27,942 nt of DNA from SZUA-365 sp034002405 (lineage in GTDB: Bacteria; Bacteroidota; Ignavibacteria; SZUA-365). The number at the start of each line of letters is the position of its first letter. The first letter of the stretch is position 1. This document shows, one piece after another, positions 13,530-21,119 of the stretch. Position numbers and translations under genes: made by a program. The stretch is from contig JAVFAS010000049.1 of the NCBI GenBank assembly GCA_034002405.1, forward strand, positions 1 to 27,942, read 5' to 3'. The notes below the pieces were generated by a model. It was not told the origin of the DNA and searched no databases. It saw only the letters and a program-made list of their open reading frames with translations.

Positions 13530-15527
13530 CTAATTCACGTAAATCGCTTCGAAGTTGCAGTTCGCCCGGCACTGATCGCAGCGGATGCACTTGTCCTCGA
13601 TGATGTAGTGCGCCTTTTTCTTCTCGCCGAGAATCGCCTGTTCGGGACATTTCCGCGCACAGACACCGCAGCCGTTGCATTTCTCGGTGTCGATGTGATA
13701 GGTGAGCAGTTGGCGGCAGGCGCCGGCCGGACAGTGGCGCTCGTACAGATGCGCCTCGTATTCCTCGCGGAAATAGTGCAGCGTGCTCATCACCGGATTC
13801 GCCGCGGTCTGTCCGAGACCGCAGAGCGACGTATCCTTGATCACCGAGGCGAGCCGCTCGAGATACACCATTCCCTGGAAGCGCAGCATGGCATCCTCTT
13901 GCGAGTGTTCGTCGCGGTGACTGCGCGTGAGGCGTTCGAGGATTTCGAGGAGTCGCAGCGTTCCTTCACGGCAGGGGATGCATTTGCCGCACGATTCCGA
14001 CTGGATGAAGGTCATGAAATATTTCGCGAGATCGACCATGCAGGTGCTCTCGTCCATCACGACCATACCACCCGAGCCCATCATCGCGCCCACCTGTTTG
14101 AGACTCTCGTAGTCGATCGGGGTATCGATCACCCGATCCGGCAGCGCGCCGCCCGAGGGTCCGCCGATCTGCACGGCCTTGAACTTCTTGCCGTTGGGGA
14201 TGCCTCCACCGATATCGAAGATGATCTCGCGCAACGACACGCCCATCGGGACCTCGACCAAACCGACATTGCACACATTTCCCGAGAGCGCGAAGATCTT
14301 GGTGCCCTTCGAGGTCTGGGTGCCGATCCGTGCATAGGCTTCGGGTCCGCGTTTGAAAATGGTCGTCACGTTGGCGAACGTCTCGACGTTGTTGATCACC
14401 GTCGGCTTGCCGAACAGCCCTGAAACCGCGGGAAACGGCGGGCGGGGTCGTGGCATGCCGCGGCGTCCTTCGATCGAGTGAATGAGCGCGGTTTCCTCAC
14501 CGCAGACGAAGGCACCGGCGCCTTTCTTGATGCGCATGTCGAAGGAAAATCCCGAGCCGAGAATATTCGTTCCGAGGAGCCCGTACTCCCGCGCATCGCG
14601 CAGCGTCTTTTCCAGACGGCGGATGGCCAGCGGGTATTCGGCACGACAGTAGATATAGCCGTAGCTCGCCCCGATCGCATACGCGGCGATGATCATGCCC
14701 TCGACCACGCGGTGCGGGTCGCCCTCGAGCAGGGCGCGGTCCATGAACGCACCGGGATCCCCCTCGTCGGCGTTGCAGATGAGATATTTCTTGTCGGAAT
14801 TCTGATCATGGGCGAACTGCCATTTTTTCCCGGTGGGGAATCCACCGCCACCACGACCGCGCAATCCTGCCGTGAGCACGTCATCGATCGCCAGTTGCGG
14901 CTCTCCGCGCAGGAGCACCCGGGAGAGTCCCGCGTACCCGCCACGGGCGAGATACTGGTCGATACTTTCCGGATCGATGACGCCGCAATTTTCCAGATTG
15001 ATTTTCATCTGTTTGCGGAAAAACGGGACGTCCGAAATCAACGGGAGTCCTTGCCATGCCGGCGTCTCATCGGGGGCGTACAGTCCGAGCAGCTTGTCCT
15101 CGAGCACGCGTCCGCCGACGATGGTTTCGTCGACGATGCGCGGAACGTCCTGCGGACGGACTTCGCAATAGCTGATCCGCGACCGACCGGGCAGCTTGAC
15201 GTCGACGATGACCTCGCGCGCGCAGTAGCCGACGCACCCGACGGGGATGATCGACACGTGCAGTCCGCGCGCCGCGCACTCGGCCGCGAGAGCGTCATGA
15301 ATCTGCTGGCCGCCATTGGCCAGGCCGCAGGTACCGAGTCCGACGAGCACCACGGGAATGTCATGCTCGATGAGGAGCAGTCCGCGCTTGTAGCGTTCGA
15401 GTTGTGCGGTATCGGCATCGACGCAGTCGCATTGCTGGCCCGTGTGTACGCAATCGACGAAGCGGGGACAGGGGTTTTCGGCGCAATGCCAGCATTGCGT
15501 GAAGCAGTCCGTGCTAAACGTGTTCAT
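13530..15527 (-). CDS. hydB: Bifurcating hydrogenase flavoprotein subunit HydB/HndC (NuoF-like)
   Basis: The protein is 665 aa from the ATG at 15527, which has GAGG and overlaps the hydC stop by 14 nt. A Cys-rich N-terminus (C8, C12, C15, C20, C26, C33, C35) precedes a thioredoxin-like [2Fe-2S] domain (about 54-125; GTCG and GCVGYC). The NuoF core has the FMN/NAD site 'GLRGRGGGGFPTGKKW' (221-236), 'CNADEGDPGAFMDR' and the [4Fe-4S] ligands C513, C516, C519 and C569. Two C-terminal [4Fe-4S] ferredoxin motifs lie at C617/620/623/627 and C647/650/653/657. FMN here oxidises or reduces NAD(P)H and is the proposed bifurcation site. The C-terminal ferredoxin domain and lack of other complex I genes separate it from respiratory NuoF. 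Confidence 0.96.
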   Translation of the reverse strand: MNTFSTDCFTQCWHCAENPCPRFVDCVHTGQQCDCVDADTAQLERYKRGLLLIEHDIPVVLVGLGTCGLANGGQQIHDALAAECAARGLHVSIIPVGCVGYCAREVIVDVKLPGRSRISYCEVRPQDVPRIVDETIVGGRVLEDKLLGLYAPDETPAWQGLPLISDVPFFRKQMKINLENCGVIDPESIDQYLARGGYAGLSRVLLRGEPQLAIDDVLTAGLRGRGGGGFPTGKKWQFAHDQNSDKKYLICNADEGDPGAFMDRALLEGDPHRVVEGMIIAAYAIGASYGYIYCRAEYPLAIRRLEKTLRDAREYGLLGTNILGSGFSFDMRIKKGAGAFVCGEETALIHSIEGRRGMPRPRPPFPAVSGLFGKPTVINNVETFANVTTIFKRGPEAYARIGTQTSKGTKIFALSGNVCNVGLVEVPMGVSLREIIFDIGGGIPNGKKFKAVQIGGPSGGALPDRVIDTPIDYESLKQVGAMMGSGGMVVMDESTCMVDLAKYFMTFIQSESCGKCIPCREGTLRLLEILERLTRSHRDEHSQEDAMLRFQGMVYLERLASVIKDTSLCGLGQTAANPVMSTLHYFREEYEAHLYERHCPAGACRQLLTYHIDTEKCNGCGVCARKCPEQAILGEKKKAHYIIEDKCIRCDQCRANCNFEAIYVN

Positions 15528-16011
15528 CGACGACCTCGCTTTCCTTGCCCTGCCGCTGGTACGTCTTGAGTACTTTCTGCAGGGATTTCGTAGTGAGTCC
15601 ACCGTGGAAGGTCTCGTTCACGGCGATGACCGGCGCGATGCTGCACGCACCGATGCACGCCACGGTCTCGATCGTGAACATCAGATCCTTCGTCGTCTGT
15701 CCGGCCTTGATGCCCAATTCGTTCTCGAGCGTGGTGAGGATGTCCAACGACCCCTTCACATGGCAGGCCGTGCCGCGGCAGACCTTGATGACATATTTTC
15801 CGAGCGGCTGGAAACGGAATTGATTGTAGAATGTCGCCACGCCATAGACCCGGGAAACGGGAATGTCCACGTGACGCGCCACTCGCTGCATCTCGGCATC
15901 GGGGAGATACCCGAAATGCTCCTGAACTTCCTGCAGCATGTCGATCAGACAGGAAGGATCCCCCAGGGGAAACTTCTCGAAGATCTGCTGCGCATTGTCC
16001 TGACTCTGCAT
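15514..16011 (-). CDS. hydC: Bifurcating hydrogenase small subunit HydC/HndA (NuoE-like)
   Basis: The protein is 165 aa. I chose the ATG at 16011, preceded by AAGAG; an in-frame ATG at 16041 lies inside the 20-bp palindrome and lacks a ribosome site. The thioredoxin-like [2Fe-2S] domain has ligands C78, C83, C119 and C123 (VCRGTAC, ACIGAC). The helical start 'LIDMLQEVQEHFGYLP' and 'VYGVATFYNQFRF' are standard NuoE motifs. It passes electrons to the HydB flavin module. It is the first gene of hydC-hydB-hydA, directly downstream of a clear promoter, so expression of the operon is likely set at this point. Confidence 0.95.
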   Translation of the reverse strand: MQSQDNAQQIFEKFPLGDPSCLIDMLQEVQEHFGYLPDAEMQRVARHVDIPVSRVYGVATFYNQFRFQPLGKYVIKVCRGTACHVKGSLDILTTLENELGIKAGQTTKDLMFTIETVACIGACSIAPVIAVNETFHGGLTTKSLQKVLKTYQRQGKESEVVDEHV

Positions 16012-16039
16012 GATGCTTCTCTTGTTGAACCTACATGGC

Positions 16040-16059
16040 ATCGAGAATTAATTCTCGAT
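16040..16059. promoter_or_regulatory. Perfect 20-bp palindrome downstream of the hydrogenase promoter (candidate operator)
   Basis: ATCGAGAATTAATTCTCGAT equals its own reverse complement over all 20 bases. Relative to the promoter at 16072-16101 it spans about +6 to +26, and it ends 28 nt before the hydC start. A repressor bound here would block transcription; as RNA it could also fold. It does not match the Rex consensus. Confidence 0.7.
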
Positions 16060-16071
16060 CGCTCGCGTACA

Positions 16072-16101
16072 AATATACCCAACAGCCGCGACGCGGGTCA
16101 A
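16072..16101 (-). promoter_or_regulatory. Promoter of the hydCBA operon
   Basis: Minus-strand TTGACC (16101-16096) and TATATT (16077-16072) are separated by 18 nt. The -10 extends to TATATTTG, which also fits the TAnnTTTG pattern of Bacteroidota promoters. Predicted start of transcription is about 16065. Confidence 0.7.
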
Positions 16102-16230
16102 GGAAAATCGGTAATTTTTTCACGATTTTTCGCTTGCTTTTGTCAAAAGAGCTGCATCCCTTTGTCATGCAAGGTGTTACAGCATTCCCCCAATCATCCG
16201 TAATTTGAGGTTTCCCACCCTCGCCCCCCT

Positions 16231-16243
16231 TGGAAGCGCTTCA
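16231..16243. promoter_or_regulatory. LacI-operator-like site, copy 1
   Basis: TGGAAGCGCTTCA contains the palindrome GAAGCGCTTC, with the central CG typical of LacI/CcpA-family operators. It lies about 130 bp upstream of the hydrogenase -35 box and 95 bp past the end of the small membrane gene. Confidence 0.45.
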
Positions 16244-16265
16244 ACCTCGCATCGCACCGAAGAAA

Positions 16266-16278
16266 TGGAAGCGCTTCA
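16266..16278. promoter_or_regulatory. LacI-operator-like site, copy 2
   Basis: An identical TGGAAGCGCTTCA lies 35 bp from copy 1 in the same orientation. Two exact 13-mers at this distance, each with a palindromic core, suggest a paired binding site. The rest of 16102-16338 is pyrimidine-rich on the plus strand and holds no gene I can support. Confidence 0.45.
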
Positions 16279-16338
16279 TACCCAATCCCACACACCCACC
16301 CCTCCTTCCATCACCCCTCGAAAAGACCGACCGGACAT

Positions 16339-16530
16339 TCAAACCGGAACGACACTTCCGTACGTGCAGGCGGATACTATCGCGGAGATCGGCACGGGAG
16401 GCAATTCTCCGCTGATCGCCGTGATCAGGAACACGACCAGCAAAAGGCCCAGCAGCACCAGCAATCCGACAAAGATGTGCAGCAGTCTCGAAAGCTTTTG
16501 TTCTTTTTTCGCGAGTTCATCAACTGTCAT
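16339..16530 (-). CDS. Small single-pass membrane protein
   Basis: The protein is 63 aa. A charged amphipathic start (MTVDELAKKEQKLSR) precedes one strongly hydrophobic helix at about 17-41 (LLHIFVGLLVLLGLLLVVFLITAI), followed by a proline-containing, weakly hydrophobic tail (GELPPVPISAIVSACTYGSVVPV). A GAGG ribosome site stands 8 nt before the ATG. I do not recognise a family. The structured leader upstream suggests controlled translation. The helix is too regular to be a random frame in GC-rich DNA, and the antisense frame looks artificial. A role in the inner membrane, perhaps modulating a larger complex, is only a guess. Confidence 0.7.
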   Translation of the reverse strand: MTVDELAKKEQKLSRLLHIFVGLLVLLGLLLVVFLITAISGELPPVPISAIVSACTYGSVVPV

Positions 16531-16541
16531 GGTATTCGCCT

Positions 16542-16555
16542 CGGTATCAATACCG
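16542..16555 (-). promoter_or_regulatory. Small hairpin touching the ribosome site of the small membrane gene
   Basis: CGGTAT-CA-ATACCG is a 6-bp stem with a 2-nt centre. On the mRNA its 3' edge meets the GAGG ribosome site (complement of 16539-16542). Its 5' edge shares bases 16552-16555 with the larger hairpin at 16552-16601, so the two cannot both form fully. Confidence 0.55.
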
Positions 16556-16601
16556 GAGTGCGGTCCTCTCTCTCATACCTGCAGGGAATCCGCACTCCGG
16601 T
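16552..16601 (-). promoter_or_regulatory. Long leader hairpin of the small membrane gene
   Basis: ACCGGAGTGCGG (16552-16563) and CCGCACTCCGGT (16590-16601) are exact 12-bp inverted copies around a 26-nt loop. The loop holds a CT/GA-rich run. It lies 22 nt upstream of the start codon. A weak promoter, TTGGCC-N17-TGTATT (about 16655-16627 on the minus strand), may precede it. Confidence 0.65.
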
Positions 16602-16682
16602 TCCCCTGGAAATGTTCACCCTTGTAATACAGCGAGTTTGGTATGCGCGGCCAAAATTTCGGGCACTTTTTTTCGCGAAATG

Positions 16683-16712
16683 AAAAAAAAGCGCGAGCAT
16701 TCACTCGCGCTT
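16683..16712 (-). terminator. Intrinsic terminator of the S8 protease gene
   Basis: On the minus strand AAGCGCGAG and CTCGCGCTT pair over 9 bp (plus-strand 16104-type positions 16704-16712 and 16689-16697) around a 6-nt loop, followed by eight T residues (16690-16683). It lies about 90 nt after the protease stop at 16804. Confidence 0.92.
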
Positions 16713-16803
16713 CCATGGGAGGGCTGATTTCAAACGATAATTCGGAGTATGTCCCGACGCCACCGGCGGGATCCGTGGCGCGGGGACTGACGCGAAGGCG
16801 TTG

Positions 16804-19797
16804 CTAACGGACGATTGGCAACGGCATCACATGGTGGTGCCGCGCCGCGGTGCGCAACCGAAGGTAATACATGCCCGGCGCGAGCCGCGGGAGCGCGAAA
16901 TGCTGCTGCTGCCTGCCCGCGCGCAGCATGGTGTCGGCGAGACGCAGCACAAAGCGACCACCCGCATCATAGAGATCGATGACCGCGGCCTCCGTCCGCC
17001 CGGTCGCGGTTTCGATGTGGAGTGTTTGTCCCGCGGTGAACGGCCGTGGGAACACGGAGCGGATTTCCGCCTGCACGGGCATGGACGGAAGGGTGGTACC
17101 GCCCGTGGTCGTGATGGGACGCAGCACCCGGGTCCAGATATCGCGCGCCACGGGCACCGCATCGGTGACCTCACGGACAGTACTCCCCGCGATGATCGCG
17201 AACCCGGCCACCAGCGTGTCGCCCGGTGGCAGGTCGACCGGACCACTGGCGACGACATGCGCCACGTCGGTGATGTCGGATTTCGGTTTGACGATCCCCA
17301 GCGACAGCGCCTTCCATTTCTCGGCTTTCGTGAAACCGTTGTAGATTCCGATGGTGAGGGAGTCATCGATATCGCGGTTGTTGATGCCCCAGTATTTCAC
17401 CGCATACTCGGAACTGAGCGGCAACACGCCGACCACCACGGGAACGCGCGGCGAACCGATCGTGTCCATCGCCACGGCAAGCTGGAGCGAATCGACATAC
17501 ATCGCGATGTCGGCTTGAGAATTCCCGCTGATATCCCAGTCGAAAAAGAGTCCGGCATGCAGCGATTCCTGGATGCTCGAGGAAGTGTTCGCAATGTCGT
17601 AGCGCAGGAATATGATGTTGCGCCGGTCTTCCTCGGTGAACGCATAGCTCCGCTGGGTCACATCGGTCATGAGGCGGTAGGACAGCGGTGCCGCGGCATC
17701 GGTGAAATGGCCGAAGCCCTGCTGGGCCGCCACGCCCCCCGGTGTGACGATCGAGTAGAGCTGCTCACCCTCGAAGTCCCTGTTCTGCGCATCGGAGCCC
17801 GAGCGTGCAACGTCGACAACCAGCGGTTGCTGATTGACCACGGCGCCGAGGAGAAACGCCCCCTCGAACATGATGCTCTTGCTGTCCCGGTACGAGAATC
17901 CCGAACCGAGAATGCCATCCATGTCGTCGAAACCGAGGTTGCCGTCGTTGGTCAGTGTCATGACAATGTCGTTGATGTCGTGATCGCGATAGCTCGGCTG
18001 CTGGATGAAAAACACGCCACCGAGATCGTGATATTCCCCGTCCTCGATCGTGTACAGCAGATCCACCTGCGCATTGGGCGCATACGTGTCGGCGAGGGTG
18101 ATCACGAAGGGTTCGTGTTCGTTGTTCACCTCGCCCAGCGTCGGAATCGCCCCGGCGGTGAAGCTGCCCTGCGTGACTGTGTGTCCACCGTTGCCGGTCG
18201 ACAGCGTGATCACCGCATTGGTGGTTGGCTCGAGCATGTTCTTCCAGTGCATGCGGATCACCAACGTTTCGCCCTGGTTGGGAACACCGTCGCCGTTCCC
18301 GTATTCCGCGTCGGAATACGACCAGTCGGTCAGCGCGACGGCGGGCGAGCGCACGGTCAGCGCGCGGAAGGCATTGACGCGGCCGCGGCCGATTTTCTTG
18401 CGAAAGCGGGAATACTGCAGATGATCGATGGTGTCGGAGGTGACGCGGATCTGCTCGAAAACCTGTTCAGGAGTATAGGATGGGAAAACACTTTTTACCA
18501 GGGCCGCCAGCCCCGCGACCACCGGCGAGGCCATCGACGTGCCCGTGAATTTCTGGTATGTCGAGGTCGTCGCGATGACGCTGCTGAGGATGTCGGTGCC
18601 GGGAGCGGAGACATCCACCCACGGACCGAAGGTTGAACTGGCGTTGGCCCTGTCGTTGGGATCGGTGTTGGCCACGCAGAGCACGTTCGGATAGGCGCCG
18701 GGGGTGCTGACGCGTTCGGCCCCGGCGTTGCCGGCGGCGGCCACGACGATCGCGCCCTTCGCGATCGCGTAGTCGATCATTTCCTTCTGGCTCTGCAGGT
18801 ACCCGCCGCCGCCCCAACTGCAGTTGATCACATCGGCGCCGTTGTCGGCCGCGTAGACGATGCCGTCATATCCCCGCGTGATCGATGGGGAATACGTATC
18901 CGGGGCACATTTGATCGCCATGATGCGGCACGACATCGCGACGCCGGTAATGCCCTTCCCGTTGTCGCCGCGCGCCGCGGCGATGCCGGCCACATGCGTC
19001 CCGTGCGGATGGCCGCGCGTCGTCGGTGAAGGATCCCCGTCGTGATACGACCCGCCGTTGAGTGCGCTGTTTCCCACCAGATCGACGCCAACCACATCGT
19101 CAATGTAGCCGTTCCCGTCATTGTCCACGCCGTCATTGTCCGCCGTCGTGTAGCGCCCGTCGTGATCGATGTCCTCCCCCGCGTTGACCCACATGTTCTC
19201 GTACAGATCCTCGTGATTCCAGAGCACTCCGCTGTCGACGATGGCGATCACCACGGAGCTGTCGCCCCGGGTGATGTCCCACGCCGTGTCGGCCTCGATG
19301 CGGCCGTGATGGTACTGATCCTTGTAGCGGGGATCATTGGGGGTGTAGAACAATTCATGGACGATCTCCGGCTCGGCGTATTCGACCTCGGGCAGCGCGG
19401 CGAAGGCGCGGGCAACCTCGAGGGGACTCACCGCCGCCTCGAATTCGACGCGGTACAATCGTTGCAATGCGATTTCCCCGCCGTCGGCGGCGAGGCGTGT
19501 CGCGTGCGACGGAAACATCCGCGTGATCCGGACGACGCCATACCCCGCGAGCAACGGCTGCACCGCCGCGATGGCCACCTGATGGCTGCCGAGCCGGGCC
19601 TCGTGTTCGCGGGTGAATTTGACGATGATAGTTCCGGGCACGAATTCCACATCCGCGGGGATCTGGTCGAGCAGGCTTGCGGCACGCGGCGGCGGCGTGT
19701 GCTGCTGGCCGCCATGTGTTGCCGGGGGACGCCCGGCGAAGGCCGCCGACACGGTAACGAGCACGGCGGCGAGAATGGAGAGAAAACGGGGTGTCAT
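16804..19797 (-). CDS. Secreted S8 (subtilisin-like) serine protease with T9SS sorting tail
   Basis: The protein is 997 aa from the ATG at 19797 (GGAG upstream); the open frame extends 42 codons further without a signal. A signal peptide spans residues 1-22. An inhibitor-like propeptide region covers about 45-150. The catalytic triad is D188 (IVDSGV), H268 (HPHGTHVAG) and S421 (FTGTSMASP), with oxyanion Asn in AAAGNAG. Between Asp and His is an acidic calcium-loop insert 'DNDGVDNDGNGYIDD' typical of Bacteroidota subtilases. A long beta-rich region follows (about 480-900), then a C-terminal Por-secretion-like tail (about 912-997: 'VFPRPFTAGQTLHIE...LYDAGGRFV...LAPGMYYLRL'). It should be exported by Sec and T9SS and act outside the cell. 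It has its own terminator. Confidence 0.95.
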   Translation of the reverse strand: MTPRFLSILAAVLVTVSAAFAGRPPATHGGQQHTPPPRAASLLDQIPADVEFVPGTIIVKFTREHEARLGSHQVAIAAVQPLLAGYGVVRITRMFPSHATRLAADGGEIALQRLYRVEFEAAVSPLEVARAFAALPEVEYAEPEIVHELFYTPNDPRYKDQYHHGRIEADTAWDITRGDSSVVIAIVDSGVLWNHEDLYENMWVNAGEDIDHDGRYTTADNDGVDNDGNGYIDDVVGVDLVGNSALNGGSYHDGDPSPTTRGHPHGTHVAGIAAARGDNGKGITGVAMSCRIMAIKCAPDTYSPSITRGYDGIVYAADNGADVINCSWGGGGYLQSQKEMIDYAIAKGAIVVAAAGNAGAERVSTPGAYPNVLCVANTDPNDRANASSTFGPWVDVSAPGTDILSSVIATTSTYQKFTGTSMASPVVAGLAALVKSVFPSYTPEQVFEQIRVTSDTIDHLQYSRFRKKIGRGRVNAFRALTVRSPAVALTDWSYSDAEYGNGDGVPNQGETLVIRMHWKNMLEPTTNAVITLSTGNGGHTVTQGSFTAGAIPTLGEVNNEHEPFVITLADTYAPNAQVDLLYTIEDGEYHDLGGVFFIQQPSYRDHDINDIVMTLTNDGNLGFDDMDGILGSGFSYRDSKSIMFEGAFLLGAVVNQQPLVVDVARSGSDAQNRDFEGEQLYSIVTPGGVAAQQGFGHFTDAAAPLSYRLMTDVTQRSYAFTEEDRRNIIFLRYDIANTSSSIQESLHAGLFFDWDISGNSQADIAMYVDSLQLAVAMDTIGSPRVPVVVGVLPLSSEYAVKYWGINNRDIDDSLTIGIYNGFTKAEKWKALSLGIVKPKSDITDVAHVVASGPVDLPPGDTLVAGFAIIAGSTVREVTDAVPVARDIWTRVLRPITTTGGTTLPSMPVQAEIRSVFPRPFTAGQTLHIETATGRTEAAVIDLYDAGGRFVLRLADTMLRAGRQQQHFALPRLAPGMYYLRLRTAARHHHVMPLPIVR

Positions 19798-19872
19798 CGA
19801 TGCTCCGAATAGGGTGGGGAGAACGCGGCGCGCGAGATTCGCCGCGAAATCAGCGCTGGAAGCGTCGGGCGA

Positions 19873-19878
19873 AATATA
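19873..19878 (-). promoter_or_regulatory. Candidate -10 element of the S8 protease gene
   Basis: TATATT on the minus strand sits directly after the T-run of the upstream terminator, in the context TTTTTTTTGTATATTTCG. A near-identical T-run plus GTATATTCCG occurs at the envelope-operon promoter. No good -35 box is visible because the terminator hairpin occupies that place. Confidence 0.4.
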
Positions 19879-19879
19879 C

Positions 19880-19906
19880 AAAAAAAACCCCGGCGCGCTG
19901 CCGGGG
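19880..19906 (-). terminator. Intrinsic terminator of the Ig-domain lipoprotein gene
   Basis: On the minus strand CCCCGG and CCGGGG pair around a 7-nt GC-rich loop (plus 19888-19906), followed by eight T residues (19887-19880). It stands 50 nt after the lipoprotein stop at 19956. Confidence 0.9.
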
Positions 19907-19955
19907 TGGGGTGCGTCGGCCACACGGCCGTCGCATATTCATCCTACTCTGTCTT

Positions 19956-21044
19956 TTATTTCCAGGAAAGCAATTCCTGCCGGTCGCCCGGCACGGGCAC
20001 GGTGCCGATGATGGGAACGGTGACGAGCGTCGCGTCCTGCTGCAACTGGATCTGTCCCGAAGGATCGTCGGAAAACCAGAGATGCACCGGAATGTCGCTC
20101 GTGTTTCCGAGAATGTCGATCGTCACGGTGATGAGCATTTCCCAGGTCGTGATTTCCTTCCCGTTGACGGTGATCACCTCGCCCTTCGCGACGTATTGTG
20201 CCTTCATCGTCACGGTCGCGTTGATCAACCCCAACGGCAGGGCGATGCCGCCCGCGGGCGTCAGATCCCATTCCTCACCCGGATCGACGCCGTTGCCGTT
20301 CTCGTCATTGACCTTCACGAGATATGACCAGACGGGTTCCGGCAATTCCGGCGGTCCGGTGAGAAAGCCCTGTTCGATCAACGGACGTGTGAAACGACGG
20401 ACGAGTTCGTTCGCCAGTCCGTACACCTGGATGTTGTAGTGCCCGTCGACATGCGCGATCATCGTGTCGGTGCGACCGCTCATCGCATCGGTCGACATCA
20501 TGCGGTACCACTCCGCCTTGTCGCCGATCAGGCCGACGCCCTTTTCGAAACGCGATGTGTAGGTCCGGCGAGAACTTTCATCCTTCAGATTTCCATCGAG
20601 CAGATCCCACCGATCGTAGGTGAATTCCGCCCCGTTGACGAACTGGAAGCGGAAGGCGCCTTCCACCGTGCGCTCGAAGGCAACCGTCGCGAGATTGCTG
20701 GCGTTGCCCGCGCTGTCATAGGCCTTCGCGGTGATGGAATTCACTCCCGGCGGCAGGGCGGAAATGTCGATGGTGGTGGTCCACGGCGCCTGGGTCAGTG
20801 TCTGCACCGGCGAAAGATCCATGTTCAGCTTCAGTTCGATCCGTGTGACCTTGACATTGTCGGTGGCATTGAGCTCCACATCCAGCACGTCTCCAGTCAC
20901 GACCTGATTGCTGGTCGGCGTGATGAAGGATACGAACGGCTTCTCGGTGTCGCCCGCCGGGGGATTCGTCCCATTGTCGTCATCGCTGCAGGCCGCGAGC
21001 AGGGCGAGCGGCAGCAGGAAAAGCAGGAAACGGAAAGTCGTCAT
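19956..21044 (-). CDS. Ig-like-domain lipoprotein (function unknown)
   Basis: The protein is 362 aa from the ATG at 21044, with GGAGG 6 nt upstream. A lipoprotein signal MTTFRFLLFLLPLALLAAC ends at Cys 19, followed by an acidic DDDN linker as is common for surface-exposed Bacteroidota lipoproteins. Residues about 35-125 form a bacterial Ig-like domain ('KPFVSFITPTSNQVVTGD...NVKVTRIELKLN...GVNSITAKAYDSAGNASN'). The remaining 240 residues are beta-rich with no family I recognise. A single stretch 'NDENGNGVDPGEEW' may bind calcium. It lies between the Asp-box gene and the protease gene and has its own likely promoter and terminator, so it may be a separate unit. Confidence 0.85.
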   Translation of the reverse strand: MTTFRFLLFLLPLALLAACSDDDNGTNPPAGDTEKPFVSFITPTSNQVVTGDVLDVELNATDNVKVTRIELKLNMDLSPVQTLTQAPWTTTIDISALPPGVNSITAKAYDSAGNASNLATVAFERTVEGAFRFQFVNGAEFTYDRWDLLDGNLKDESSRRTYTSRFEKGVGLIGDKAEWYRMMSTDAMSGRTDTMIAHVDGHYNIQVYGLANELVRRFTRPLIEQGFLTGPPELPEPVWSYLVKVNDENGNGVDPGEEWDLTPAGGIALPLGLINATVTMKAQYVAKGEVITVNGKEITTWEMLITVTIDILGNTSDIPVHLWFSDDPSGQIQLQQDATLVTVPIIGTVPVPGDRQELLSWK

Positions 21045-21091
21045 GTATGCCTCCACAAGGAAAAGTGTTCGAAGTTGAAATCGGATCTCGT

Positions 21092-21119
21092 ATAGTATGA
21101 AAAAATCAGCGCAGCACAA
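21092..21119 (-). promoter_or_regulatory. Candidate promoter of the Ig-domain lipoprotein gene
   Basis: Minus-strand TTGTGC (21119-21114) and TACTAT (21097-21092) are spaced by 16 nt. The -35 box overlaps the last codons of the upstream Asp-box gene (stop at 21106-21108). No terminator is visible after that gene, so read-through is also possible. Confidence 0.45.

Noticed and set aside
11720..13603. Plus-strand open frame of 627 codons opposite hydA
   Set aside because: hydA on the minus strand has every cluster motif; the opposite frame has no recognisable domain and a composition typical of antisense frames.
16205..16627. Plus-strand open frame of 140 codons across the operator-like sites and small gene
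   Set aside because: Low-complexity Ser/Thr/Pro-rich sequence without a ribosome site; the minus-strand small membrane gene is better supported.
16801..18636. Plus-strand open frame of 611 codons opposite the S8 protease gene
   Set aside because: Antisense to a gene with a full catalytic triad; no recognisable motif.
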